Assembly (NCBI RefSeq): GCF_022965805.1
Contig: NC_133108.1
Coordinates: 40,618,051-40,682,050 of the forward strand
From: Primulina eburnea
Lineage: Eukaryota > Streptophyta > Magnoliopsida > Lamiales > Gesneriaceae
Direction of reading: 5' to 3'
DNA length: 64,000 bases
Positions within the stretch are counted from its first letter, which is position 1. Each line of letters starts with the position of its first letter. The notes under the pieces were generated by a model, which was given only the letters and a program-made list of their open reading frames with translations, made no database searches and was not told the origin of the DNA. This document shows, piece after piece, positions 51,690 through 64,000 of this stretch. The position numbers were made by a program, and so were the translations under genes.

Positions 51690-54070
51690 AATCTAATTTA
51701 CTGTATTAAAATCAAACTTTGATTTTATGGAAGAGGATAATAGAGCAGCAGACTTCTTGACATCAGCATCCCTTGAACATGACAGAGGCTGTAGGCATTA
51801 TCGAAGATCCTCCGACAAGATTGAAGGAGATTATGGAAGAAGACAGACTAGGATCGAGCATACGCCAGAGAGTGATAATAAAATAGATACACTGTAATTG
51901 ATGTCCCCACTTAGTAGATCAAAATAAATAAAAATCAAATTTCGATAAATTATAAAGTTAAAATCCAAAAGAGAGCAACTGACATGATTAAAAATGCAAT
52001 TTTGTCCGTACGTGTTAGTCATTATATAAAAATGTTTAATCGCTTAATTTCACGGAAATTAATTTTTAATTAATAAAAGTTATACATATTTGAAATGTGG
52101 ATGAGATATGCTTGAAACATGTGTTGGATCGTTGGCTCGAGGAAATTTATTATGATTATTATTTTGAAACCGAAAAGTACTTACGAAACATCATAATAAA
52201 AGACTAAATATATCAATAATTTGTATATGGAAAAATAAAAAAAAACACACACACACACACAATGTTATATTATTGTATGCAATAGATTAAATAATGATTT
52301 AAAATTCAGCTTGATATTTTACGTTCTCACTGCTGACTAGCCCTTGGCTTCATTTGCTGACATGTTATCTTGTGCCCATAATTATAGTAATAATATATAT
52401 GTGTAGTCCAAAAATATCACATTCATAATTATATACATTCACGAAAAATATCTATAGAGTTTATAAAAAAATATAGTAAATCTTTAAACTTAAACCATAC
52501 ACATTCACGAAAAATATCTAGAGAGTTTATAAATAAAATAAAATAAAATAAAATAATAATAGATCTTTAAACATATATATATATATATATATATATTAAT
52601 TTTTCAATATTCAATCATTATATTACTCTTTCATTGTTGAAAAATTTATTCACGATGCTAAAAATCACAATTTTTTAAATATAATATTCAGGAAAAAAAT
52701 ACTAAAATATAAAAAATATATATATAATCTACTACTTCATCGGTGGAACATAATAAATTCTCAATCTGATAAACAATTTGTATATAAAATCTCAATCCAC
52801 GACAGATGCTCTCTTCATTTCGAAAGCCAAATCGACCGTTTAGATTTCCACTAAATATTTTTAAAAATGAGAATGTAATTTATTACATATTGTACTCATA
52901 ATAGTGGGAAATGAAATTACATAATATATTTAAAGGATGAACCGTAATAAAAAAATTTGTATAAGATGTGACCGCTCGAGTAAGAGAATGAACCACCATA
53001 TTTGCTCGTCTTCTACCATTGTCCATTGTTTTTTCTAGTTTATTTGTATTTCTTTATCATCAAGGATACCACTTTCAAATACTTTTACTGCATATTAAAC
53101 TTAAATCGTCACTTTAACTATTTTTTATATACCAAATATTATTTGGTTACATTTCAAAAAAATATTAAATATTTACAAAAATATCATACCCGAATTATGA
53201 AATATATCGTAAATATAGTAAAAATCACGAGCTAAAATAAATTAAAATTAGGGTTTATTGTATTTGTTCCCATGTATTTAATATATTTGATATTTATCTC
53301 TCCTGCATGTTTTTTTTTCCCAGACTTTCTCTTGCATGTTATAATTGTACTTGATAAAGAAGGTAAGTGTCAAGTACACAAAAAATACACGCAAAATTCT
53401 TATACTTTACTTTAAAGTACTAATTGTTCAATTTAATTTTATCACGAGTTATTAAATAATAAATAAATTATTTAAAAAATTTGTTTATGACGGCACGTAC
53501 AAATTATCACACGTTGTTCTCATGTCCAAACAAGCATGATTACACAATAAATACCAATTAATCGTATTTATTTTAACTTTATAAAAAATATTAACTCAAA
53601 TGGTATGAATTGAGTAGCTCCCATAAACATGAAACTTTGTCGAACATAGAATTTACCATTACGACGACTTCTCGATAATTTTTACAATTATGATATTATT
53701 TAAGTGAAATATAAATCAAATAAATTATCAAAAAAATTTGTACATGTACGTTGTGCCATTGCCATATTATGTATCATTAATATGAATATATTTAAAAAAT
53801 ACCATTAAAATAAATGTGAATTTTCTTTAAATCCCCAAAACTTTTGCATTCAGTTCATGTTAGAAAAAAAAACATGTGTTTGCACTCTCTGGTGTACAGA
53901 AAAATGGTTTTGCACTAATTCGGGCTCACATGTTTTTCACGGATAAAAATAGATACAAAACATTGAAAATATGATACTAATTTATAATATTATTTAACTA
54001 TTTTAGATTTTGTGCAAAAGATAAGCTTTTTGAATATAAAATTAGAATAAATTTATTAATATCAATATTT
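51690..54070. other. AT-rich intergenic DNA with minor repeats
   Basis: Contains a tandem duplication around CATTCACGAAAAATATCTA (about 52436-52545), an (AT)n run at 52567-52594 and a short (AC)n run near 52247. No gene is supported. Confidence 0.4.
52567..52594. repeat. (AT)n microsatellite
   Basis: Run of AT dinucleotides in AT-rich spacer. Confidence 0.9.
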
Positions 54071-54074
54071 ACTA

Positions 54075-54360
54075 TATAAGTTCGAGTACTCAAAAATCAT
54101 ATATTAATAATATATCTGAAAGAGTTGGTACTCAAATATAATATATTAGTACAGTATTTGAAATGTTTTGTACCGATTTTTATCCGAAAAGATAAATGTG
54201 TCATTAATATTAATACTTGTTATGCATGTTTGAGTATTCAGAAATCATATATTAGTATAAGATCTGAAACAATTGGTACTCAAATATTATATGTCCATGA
54301 TATATATTAATATTTTGTACTCATTTTCTTCCTAAAAAAAACATATTAGTGCTGGGAACG
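54075..54360. repeat. Diverged ~155-bp tandem duplication
   Basis: Two units share GAGTA-TCA-AAATCATATATTA, TCTGAAA, TTGGTACTCAAATAT and TTTTGTAC. The TACTCAAA vocabulary resembles the modules of the 4.7-kb fold-back, but no alignment over a full module was seen. Confidence 0.6.
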
Positions 54361-55669
54361 GAGATATATTTTTGTGCATTAAAGAGTACGAACACATAAT
54401 TTTTTAACAAGAAGTGAATGGAAGCTTAGCTTTTAGGTGTTAGAATTTAAACCAAATTTAAATATTAAATATTAGAGTAAATCGGGACTTATTATTTTTG
54501 ACTGTTACGATATTTTTTTCTTGGAATATAGAAAGGCGAAAAACATAAACAGTCTTTACAGAGAAAGAGAGAGGAAAATGATGTGAGAGCGACATCTTTG
54601 TCCTTCTGAGAATCATAAAAACCCCTTAGGGTTCTTTCTATTTTGTGACCCCTTGAGCTTCCACAGCAATTTCTGAAAAAAATGGCTACCTTTGTGGATT
54701 GTTTTTTGTTAATTTAACGCCTGGGGTATCTCTCAAGGCTTCAGGTGCACTGATTTTACCACATTTCTTCGTTGCTCAGCTCTTTATTTTGTTAAAGTTT
54801 TCAACTTTTCTCTCGGATGCTTCATTTCTTGGAAAAATGCAACTGTTTTTTTAAGATTTCTGTGCTTGTTTTGTTTTTATAGGGGAAGATTGTGTTGTTT
54901 AATGTTTCTATCATCTACATTTATGTCTTGTTTCTTGTACATTGTTTACCGATCTTGGGATTCCAATTTATGGGTAATATTAATAATATACTATCATTTT
55001 CATGATTTTTTTTTTGGGTGTTATTGGTTTGGTTTTGGTTCTCTTTTCATTTTGTTACACTGTTTTGATTTATCTGATTCATGATGAACACTTTCTTTTT
55101 CGTATTAGTCTTTCTACTTGTTTTTTACATTTTCTTTTAAATTCGTACATTTTGATGCGGTGAAATTTGTTGTGATCTGACAATTTAGTGATGGAAAAAA
55201 CTAAAAGGTTGTAATCTTTACTGTGTTTTCCGAACATTCGGCTTATGCTGGCTTGAAATTTTTTGTTATTGTGATTGTTCTTTGGACAGGGTAGTCACAT
55301 CAAAATTTAAAATTTAACTTGTAATGTTTCTAGAAGTACGAGTTTCGGCCATATGTCTCCCGCAGTTGATAAATTCACAGTCCCGAACATGTGTGGAATG
55401 ATGCAATGTGTTATGAAATGACCTTGAAATTTTCACATAAATATGGATTTTGCGGATCTTTGAGGGGAAGAATCTATGCTAAACAATTTGGTGTCTCAAA
55501 TTATTCCCCATTGTCCCTGCAGGTATGCGTGGTGGAGACCTGGAAAATTGATCGTACGTTTACTCCTTTTGTAACTTCATGATCTATATGCTGACTCCCT
55601 TTTCCATGAAGTCCATCTGTAACATTCTTGAGAAAACGACAGGCAAATCATAATTAGCCGTTCCAAGTA
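54361..55669 (+). promoter_or_regulatory. Promoter and leader region of the AGC kinase gene
   Basis: Base composition changes near 54540, where GAGAAAGAGAGAGG and later TC-rich runs look like a plant 5' leader. Several short upstream ATG frames, including 55391-55582, lie before the kinase start, so the leader is probably spliced or regulated. Exact transcription start and leader introns are not resolved. Confidence 0.4.
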
Positions 55670-58432
55670 ATGGGTTCTTTTCGTGGGAAATGTGAAATAG
55701 TGGAGTTGAAGGATCAAACAGTTCGTCATGTTAGAGCACTGGAAAAAGAACAAAAGCCACCAAACACAAAAAATGGATCAAACAAACCATTAAAAGCTGA
55801 CATTGACAAGCTTTTCGAAGCTGTCAATCTTAGAGCATCCAAGAGTATAGATTTATCCGAATTTCATGGAAATGCTTCGAAGAAGCCTATGCGGGTTGCT
55901 GGCTCTCATTCATCAGGGATAGGATTTTCCGAGCCCGTCACTTTGAAACAAGCTCTCAGGGGACTGTGTATTTCTCAGGCTGCAGAGGTGGCTGCCATGA
56001 AGCGGCTGTCGTTGACTACTGCGTCTCCGAGGATCTCGGAAGCCAGTAGAATCACAGAATTGTACAGGTCTGTTGTAACAGAAGCCGGTGAATCTGGTTA
56101 CTCCGTAAATGAAGATGGAAAGCCGGAAATAAAAAAATTTCCGGTTCTCCAAGAAAGTATCTCAAATTCTTCAAACTTGGTACCTGGTATGATTCAAGAT
56201 TCTGTGCTGAAGTTAGGAACCCAAAGTCCATGCCCTAATTTAGGTGGCAAACGAATCATAAGAGACCCAAAATGTGCTTCAAATGAGGAAAGAGAAATTG
56301 ATAATTGTTCTTCCATAAAGCTTCCGCAGCACTTTGACGAGCCTGAGACAAAGCTCATGAACCAGGGTGCCCATTCTTCTCATTTTCCCCTTCCTTTACT
56401 CCCTAAGGGTGCAGAATCCTCTCTTGTGCATGACAACATATCACCTGCATTAGAAACTGATAAGCAGATAGTGGGATCTGTAAGCATGGTTGAAGAAGCA
56501 CACAGCAAGGTTTCAGTTCTGCCCCATCATAGTGGCGGTGATAGTATGCCAAAGCCGGACAAGAAAATTTCAGTCTCAAATAAGGTGCCAAGTGTCCCAA
56601 ATATGGATTACTCATACTCGAAACCAGTGAGTAAAACAGCAGCCAAATTGAAACGGAAATCAAAGTTGCAGACTGCACCCAAGAGCACCTCTCGTGTAGT
56701 CAAATCGATCATCATAAGCAAGAATCTTGTCATAAAAAGACCAAAGAAAATAGATTCTAAAATGTCTTACAAAGCAAGTTGCGGTCTGAACAATGGTCCT
56801 ATGGATTTGATCTGCCACAAGTGCCAATGTTCTTTGAAGGGTTTGAGCAAGGATCCCCAAGAAACTACTAGTGCTGAAGTTTTTACTGGCATTATGAGCA
56901 ATGAAAGCAAACCAGTTGGAGTTCAGACCCATTGGGAAAATAGAGGCACTCTCGTTGTTAAAACAAAAGGGGATATCTCCCAAAGCTCAAAAAGCAGTGT
57001 TTGTGATTTTAGTAGTAGCACCACTAGCCTTAGTGAAGAGAGCAATCTAAGTGGATCAACTCTTGGAAACAGACCTCATATGTCTAAGGATGTGAGTTGG
57101 GAAGCAATCAGCCGCATTGCCCAACATGGTTTCTTGGGTCTGAGTCACTTTAACTTGTTTAAAAAACTTGGTTCCGGAGACATTGGTACAGTTTATCTTG
57201 CCGAATTGATAGGAGCAGACTGCCTATTTGCCATAAAGGTCATGGATAACGAATTCTTGGCAAGAAGGAATAAGATGCCTAGAGCTCATATGGAACGAGA
57301 AATTCTCAAGATGTTGGATCACCCGTTTCTCCCGACACTTTATGCCCAATTTACGTCGGACAATTTATCATGTTTAGTTATGGAGTTTTGTCCTGGTGGA
57401 GATCTACACGTCCTCCGGCAGAAGCAGCCCGGGCGATATTTCCCTGAACAGGAGGCAAGGTATGAAGTTTAAGGTCCATTATCATGGCTTTGATAACAAA
57501 AAAGGAGCGTACAAAAGAGAAATATAATACCAATTAAACCGTTTTTTAAGTTGGTCATTTTATTAATTCCTTCTACATATGGTTCTTGCAGATTCTATGT
57601 GGCTGAGGTGCTTCTTGCTCTGGAATATTTGCACATGCTAGGTATCGTGTATCGAGATCTTAAACCGGAAAACATTCTTGTCCGCAAAGATGGTCACATT
57701 ATGCTATCGGATTTTGATCTTTCGCTTAGATGTACAGTTAACCCAACTCTAGTTAAATCTTCATCAATACCCGAGCCACCTCGGGTCTCTGGACCATGTG
57801 CTGGGTCTAATTGCATAGACCCTTTTTGTAGCGGCCCCTCCTGTAAAATGTCGTGCTTTAGTCCTAGGCTTCTACCTTCGGGTGCAAGGAGGAAGCTAAA
57901 ACCCGATGCTGCAGCAGCACAAGCTAGATTGTTACCTCAGCTCGTGGCAGAACCAACAGATGCACGGTCCAACTCCTTTGTTGGCACACATGAGTACTTA
58001 GCTCCAGAGATCGTCAAAGGCGAAGGCCATGGTAGTGCTGTCGATTGGTGGACATTTGGCGTGTTTCTGTACGAGCTACTTTACGGGAAGACGCCCTTTA
58101 AAGGCTCTGGAAATGATGAGACGTTGACTAATGTGGTGTTGCAGAGTCTCAAATTTCCGGATACCCCTATTGTTAGTTTTCAGGCCAGGGATCTCATTAG
58201 AGGTTTACTGATGAAGGACCCCAAGTATCGTTTGGGTACAGAAACAGGAGCTGCTGAGATTAAACGACACCCGTTTTTCCAAGGCCTGAATTGGGCACTC
58301 ATACGATGTGCCACGCCTCCTCAGATACCCGAGTTCCATGAGTCGGGACATTTGCCGATGGCCCCATCTCAGGGGGAGAAGTTGGTAAATTGTGGTGGTG
58401 ATGGAGAGCATCTAGAGTTCGAGTTGTTCTAA
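55670..58432 (+). CDS. KIPK: KIPK-type AGC VIII protein kinase
   Basis: Plant AGC VIII kinases include D6PK, which phosphorylates PIN auxin carriers, and KIPK, which binds the kinesin KCBP and PERK kinases. Two exons, 55670-57459 and 57592-58432 (GT/AG), join in frame to 876 residues. The long N-terminus opens [12 protein letters not shown] and contains [20 protein letters not shown], both typical of KIPK. The kinase domain has P-loop GSGDIG (from Gly501), Lys523 in FAIKVMD, catalytic [10 protein letters not shown] (Asp619), and DFD (637-639) in place of DFG, the plant AGC VIII hallmark. A ~90-residue Cys-rich insertion precedes [12 protein letters not shown] (from Ser725). The protein ends FELF, an FxxF PDK1-docking motif. 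The single intron falls at the family's conserved place. Substrate is not shown by the sequence. Confidence 0.95.
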
Positions 58433-59395
58433 GAGATTATAAACATGTTTATTAGAACAGGGCACTCCATCATCTTGTAGTAACATGTTAAATGTGTATT
58501 GTTGAAAATGTTGCGAGATATGAACTAGAATTTATTAATATTAGATTTACAGGATGTACATTGACTGCATATTCAGGGAGTCCTGCATATCTTCGCTTTC
58601 TCATGATTTGCAAGTCAGGGTGTTCGATTACCAAGCCAAATTGAGTCAAACGAGAAAAAAGATCAAACCATCTTTGTATCTGGTATTTCATAAATTACAA
58701 TTTGGATACATTTTCAAAAGCAATCAAATTGAAAACATTGGCTTAATTCAAGGGTTGTATGGGAAAATCTAATTCTCGAACAGGATGTCTCATACGATCA
58801 TTAGCATACTAGTCATCGGCTAGTTTTTAGAGATTTGAAGACAAGAAATGCATGGTGCAGTTCCTTTGCGGTAAAACAATTCATTTTCAAGATTTATGTT
58901 TTTAACGTTAAACTTGCAATGTTATATGTTTATTGTGAAATGCTTTGACATTTGTGTGTATGCAGAAATTTATTTACTTTTAGTGTCTAGATTAGACCAT
59001 TTTAAATATGATAAAAATTAATCAGAATATCTTTTTTTTGGAAAAAGAACTTAAAAATTAAAAGAACTCGTCTAAATGGAAAGCACAACCAAACATCCAT
59101 ACTACATAAAATAGTTGAACGGATTGGAGGGACACAAAACTTTTTTTCCAAAATTTCCCTTATATTATATAGATATGCAAATCTAATTTTATGTATATAT
59201 TAGTAATTCTAAGCATTTATGATAGATAGGATAAATAACTTTTCAATTTATTTATATTTTATTTTAGATATAAAAAACATAATAATATTAAATATATGAA
59301 AAAATTCATTTTTATATATAAAAAGAATAGCTAAACTAATTATTTAAAAAATAAAATATATTGTTAATAAGACTGTTGCAACGGTAAATTGGCCA
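58433..59395. other. Kinase 3' UTR and AT-rich spacer
   Basis: No further gene is seen between the kinase stop and the ABCG pseudogene. Confidence 0.4.
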
Positions 59396-59400
59396 CGATT

Positions 59401-62032
59401 TTGGCTGGCGATGATCTGGATAGAACAGTTAGCAGTCTTGATACTTGGACATAATCCGGGCGGCTAAGCTTGCAAGACGTGTGGCAGACGCCACCAGTGT
59501 ATTCAGCCGCAGCTTCAGAGAGGATGACGAGAAAGAGCTGCGGTGGGCCCCCATTGAACGGCTGCCCACGTATGAGCGGCTGAGAAAAGGCGTGCTGACG
59601 GAGCTAATTGAAAATGGGGATGATAAACTGAAAGCCAATGAGATCGACGTACGGAAGCTCGGACACGAGGAGAAGAAACTTTTCATGGATAAAATTCTTA
59701 AAGCTGTCGAGGATGACTATGAGAGGTTTCTACAAAGGCCGATATTGCCCGCTTTGTTTAGTGCAGCAGTTTATTCTATTGAGGCATACTCCGACGTACT
59801 TTGGATCAACCATTCATGACTATTTGATTTATGAGTCCTAATCAGAATTTTTAGATGGGTGTTTTCTTCTTTGATCACACTTATTGAATCGTTAGCGTAA
59901 CATTCAAGAAAGTAATAGAAGTATTCTGTTTCTGTATTTTGGGTTGTAATGGATCACAGAATGTTTTGATACTGTTGCGGCTAGCCACTTCGAAGAAAAA
60001 AACATTCAAATACTAAAAGATGCTAATGGGATTATCAAAGCGTCAATCTATTTTTAAAATTTGTGTCGATTCTCTTAAAAATTTGACCATCACTTGATTG
60101 GTTTGTGTAAATATCAAAAGTTTTTGCTAATCTGGATGATCCTGTGTAGTGTTTTTGGATCCTCCTGGTGCTGGAAAACGTCATTCTTGCTCTCACTTGC
60201 TGGGGAGCTTGATGATGGTTTAAGGGTACGTACATTTCTTGTGACATGATCTATTTCAAGATTTATATTTTGCTGCCAGTAGAAATAAAGAATCGAGAAC
60301 GAAAGGTACCGTCTCATTAACTTTTTTTCTGTGATTTTTTGTACTCGAATGGAATAAAATATGATTCACAAATTATACCTTTCCTTTACCATCTCCACTG
60401 AAGATGTTTGTGGGAGAAGTAATGGAACTGGTGGAACTTAATCCCATAAGAAACTCGCTAGTCAGGCAATCTGCAGGGATTGATGGCCTTTCAACCGAAC
60501 AAAGAAAGAGGCTAACCATCGCGGTAGAGTTGCTTGCAAACCAACATCTGGTCTCGATGCTAGAGCTGCCGCTGTTTTCATGCGTGCTGTGAGAAATATG
60601 GTGGACACTGGCAGAAGTGCAAAACCATTGTCTACACGATTCATCAACCGAGAGTATAGATATATTCGAAGCTTATGATGATGTATAGTACAAATTATCA
60701 AATCTTTATACTTTTTTTTTGTATCATTCTACCTGTCCATCGAGCGTCTAAGCAATAAACAGAGCATTTGGTACAGCTCCTTCGGATAAAGAGTGGAGGA
60801 CGAGCCATTTATGCCGGATCACCCGGTCACCAATCCCATAAGCTGATAGATTATTTTGAAGTGAGTATTGTCACTCAGAAATTAAGCGTGGTATTACCAA
60901 CCTTGTATTCTCGAAATTATTACCATCATTTTGATCTTACTCAATAGGCACTTCCCGGGGTTCCTAAGATCAAGAACGGGTGTAATCCAGCCACCTGGAT
61001 GTTGGATATCAGCATCCCAGCAGTAGAAAATCAACTTGGAGTGGATTTTGCAGGCATTTATGCATATTCTTCCCTTTATCGGTAAGTCAAATAGGAAGTC
61101 TTTATATCTTGATTTTATTGTTGTGAGCTAATCTGAATCTCATTTCCCATTGCATTTCAATTTTTCAGGAGTAACCAAGAACTTATAAAAGAACTCACCA
61201 CACCTCCACGGGGATCCAAGGATCTTTTTTACCCTACGAAGTACTCTCGACCATTTTTCGATCAGTGCAAAGCTTGTTTCTGGAAGCAGTTCTGGTATTA
61301 TTGGAGGAATCGTCGATATAATGCAATCCGAATTTCATCACCGTCATGATCGGTATTATATATGGTGCCGTCGTTTGGAAAAAGGGACAGTAGACATAAG
61401 TTTCGCCATTTAATTTTCCAATATGTTGCCGTAACTTGCATTTTACCGGCAGTCTAAATGCAACATTTTTTGACAAGAGGAAAACTACAAGATCTTCAAA
61501 ATCTTTTGGGTGCTTTCTATTCAGCTATTCTATTTCTGGCGTCCAGCAACAGCAACTCTGTGCAAAGCGTTGTTTCTGTCGGGAGAACGGTTTTTAATGG
61601 AGAACGTGCTGCTGGAATGTATTCTGCCTTTTCCTTGTGCATTCTCACAGTTATGAAGAATAACATGAAAAATCAATCTACATATTCAAGTTATACGATG
61701 TATTCGGTAGTTTTGGCAGCAGGCTGTTCAAAACCTGATATTACTACGCAGGGTAAACATTTAAGTCGAACCCTTAATTAGTTTAGTTAGAGATTATAGT
61801 ATAAAGACATGGAAATTTTGGTCCGAAAATAATCCATCCTTTTAAAAAGAACAAGATTAAAGTTCGGGTTTTTGATATAAAAGACTACCGTGTGAATTTG
61901 TTTTTCTTGCAGGTGGCCATAGAGATGATATATGTAGCAGTTCAAACTATGTTCTTATACTATACTCGACTATCAGATTCGAATGGACCATCGTGAAATT
62001 CTTCTGGTTCTACTACTTCATTTTCATGTGTT
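59401..62032 (+). pseudogene. PDR-type ABCG transporter pseudogene
   Basis: Full-size PDR/ABCG proteins are plasma-membrane pumps of about 1,400 residues for lipids, hormones and defence compounds. Fragments occur in the correct order: an N-terminus (LAGDDLDRTVSSLDTW, then a TAA at 59452), a frameshift, then RWAPIERLPTYERLRKGVL (about 59540-59590); a Walker A piece (PPGAGK, 60158) frameshifted after the Lys codon into [27 protein letters not shown] and [19 protein letters not shown] (60425-60530); [52 protein letters not shown]; and membrane-domain pieces GERAAGMYSAF and KFFWFYYFIFMC (to about 62030). Several exons are missing, no ATG is present at the expected start, and frames break repeatedly. 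It is clearly dead. Confidence 0.9.
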
Positions 62033-62405
62033 CAGGGCCGTGTCTATTAGGAGGCAAATGAGTCCAATGACTCAGACCCATATCTTTTTGGGGCCCAAAA
62101 ATTTGTTAAAAAAATTTATTATATATAATACTAGTTATTAGATAGCCTAAAACAAAATATTTATTAAATGGAACTTGATTAGCATGCTATCGATTTATTC
62201 TCCAATCTTCCCCAATATTCATATGCAGACAAGCCTTAATCGACTCCAGTCGTTGCGTCGTCTCTAGGTTTGATTGAAAGACCCGTGAGGAGCTGTAAGT
62301 CTATTTTCTTGTATTTGCTTTGTTCGGACTTCTAATTTTTTATTGTAGTTTGTTTACTTTCTTCGGGGCTTTATGTGGTATCTATAATCTATGCTTTTTG
62401 TGGGG
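62033..62405. mobile_element. hAT-like left end, truncated
   Basis: CAGGGCCG followed by AGGAGGCAAATGAGTCC and GGGGCCC text resembles the terminal region of hAT elements. It cuts the ABCG pseudogene within KFFWFYYFIFMC. No matching right end was seen before the LTR that follows, so the class is tentative. Confidence 0.35.
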
Positions 62406-62423
62406 CCCTTAGCTCCTAATCGT

Positions 62424-64000
62424 TATTACAACACAGTTTGATTAGGGTTAAGTAATCACAGCGGAAAACGAGTTTAAAATTTCTTTACAATGAGCCCAAA
62501 ATATCTTTTCTGATATTTAAATACTAAAAATAGTATTCAAATTCAAATCATAAAACACGCCCACACGTAATCAAAGCCAATCACATACAAACATATCATA
62601 TCCTCGGGACATGCCCCGGTATATAGATACATATACATATATACTGGGAACAAGACATAAACATAAAACCTCAGCCCAAGCTGTGGCTCCCTCCAGAAGT
62701 ACCCTCTCTGGTCTCCTGATATCCTGGAGTACCTGCCATTGTCCACACACAAAGACAACAACAGCCCCCCTTGGGGGTGAGCAAAGCTCCGTATGGAACA
62801 ACCAATCATATATACCACAGATATCTAAATAATGATATATGGTATGCAATGCATGTATGTCGTGGAGGTATAGGGTCAAATGCCCATCCACTGAGCACAT
62901 GTCAGAATCAATCGAATCGCTATCAAATCAAATCAATGCTCGAGCTGGCACACCGGCCGATATGGGAATACACGTATGATAGCGTCGACGAAGCGCCATC
63001 AATCCCACATCTCATATCCAATCATATGGGGCCACAAATGTCTATGTTTTAAGGGTCATGTAATACCAAACATAGCATTGTGTTCACAAACCCTGGAATC
63101 CAATCAAATCATATCAGGGTATCCAAGGATCATAGCTCAACGTGCATGTCATGTATCGATGTATGCATAAAATGATGTGTGTTAACAAAACATTTATTTT
63201 ATACATCGATACTCAAATCTCAATGTCATGTATGCCACATCAATCAACAAATAGGCACATAGACACGTATTCCAATCCAATCCAATCCAATCAATCCAAT
63301 CCAACATATATCATATAATACAGATACCTGTCGTATGTTACCCGGTCGCAACATACCTCAATTCTTCGTTCCAGTTGATGTAGCCTGAAGATATCGGTAT
63401 AATACTTTATCTACATCAATAACATATTCATTCCAATCAATAACACACTCCAAAATCATTAATATGAGTTTCAAATATCATTTGAAACTTCAATAATTCA
63501 TATCAAATTCAAATCTTATCATAATTCAATTCCGACTTCAAATATACGTTTATTGTCGGTTATTCTACTACATATCAGAAATTCACTTTCAAATACATGC
63601 TATTCCAGCACCTTGATATTTAAAGCTGCTGAAACCAGAAGAAAATTACCTCAGTCTGAAGCCCTCGACGCGCAGATAACAAATATATAATTTGTTTCGC
63701 GTTTAGACGGCGTTTCAAAGTCGATTTGTAAGAAAGAAAATCGATTTCTCTCGGTTATTCTCGAAGCGTAGCGAAGGAAATAAAGAAAATGAGAAAGAAA
63801 GCTCATTCTTATCACTCTACCGCCTCGGCGCTCGGGCGGTAGATTTCTCGCGCCCGAGCGCGAGAAGTTCTGCCCCCGAGTGTCACTTGCACCGCGCTCG
63901 AGCGGTCAAACATTACCGCTCGGGCGCGGCATGTTCTGTCTCATGCCACTCGCTTCGCGCTCGGGCGGTCACAAATTACCGCTCGGGCGCGAAGTGTTCT
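62424..64000 (-). mobile_element. Partial Gypsy-like LTR running off the right edge
   Basis: From the left border it reads, on the minus strand, an end containing TTTTCCGCTGTGATTACTTA, close to the TTTATTTCCGCTGCGTA near the end of the solo LTR at 33582. It contains (CCAAT)n-like short repeats near 63272-63305 and, at 63825-63995, many GCTCGGGCGGT / ACCGCTCGGGCGCG motifs in both orientations. The other border and any coding part lie outside the window. Confidence 0.55.

Noticed and set aside
51715..51900. GC-richer patch with AGACAGACTAGGATCGAG-type text
   Set aside because: Short, no long frame and no recognisable gene or element end.
62543..63170. 91-109-codon frames near the right edge
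   Set aside because: They fall inside the LTR-like region and show no gag, pol or host protein features.

Overview
This is a window of plant nuclear DNA. The genes have many GT-AG introns, the non-coding DNA is very AT-rich, and the gene families are plant families (LITTLE ZIPPER, IQM, TFL1/CEN, AGC VIII kinase with a DFD motif, PDR-type ABCG). It reads as a eudicot. An asterid or Lamiales source would fit, but that is only an impression. Gene structures below come from reading splice sites and keeping the frame across every junction.

Layout: 1-941 (-) 5' part of a diverged CIAO1-like WD40 gene, running off the left edge. 2993-3478 (+) class I small heat-shock protein with a gap-type heat-shock element and TATA box. 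7986-8979 (+) complete four-exon TFL1/CEN-type PEBP gene. 13058-13489 (-) small acidic protein of unknown function. 19051-19272 (-) LITTLE ZIPPER (ZPR3-like). 27652-31303 (-) complete nine-exon IQM calmodulin-binding protein. 35413-42516 (-) complete ten-exon monodehydroascorbate reductase. 55670-58432 (+) two-exon KIPK-type AGC kinase. 59401-62032 (+) decayed PDR/ABCG transporter, followed by a hAT-like end and an LTR that runs off the right edge.

The genes do not form a pathway and have no operon-like logic. What links them is the repeats that fill the spaces and introns. A ~180-bp MITE occurs about 12 times, six copies with perfect 9-bp target-site duplications (TSDs). Two families of very short TRIM retroelements are present, and complete copies of one sit inside introns of the IQM and MDAR genes. 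There are two small non-autonomous Helitrons, a 1.05-kb hAT-type element, a 1.8-kb solo LTR, and two fold-back elements. The first fold-back (25986-27258) is a 1.27-kb near-perfect palindrome flanked by a 9-bp direct repeat. The second (about 45271-49938) is a 4.7-kb element with ~170-bp terminal inverted repeats and inverted arrays of ~190-bp modules; it is the most unusual structure in the window.

Limits: repeat families were recognised by eye from termini, target-site duplications and internal alignment, not by database search. Gene starts, UTRs and promoters without a clear signal are inference.
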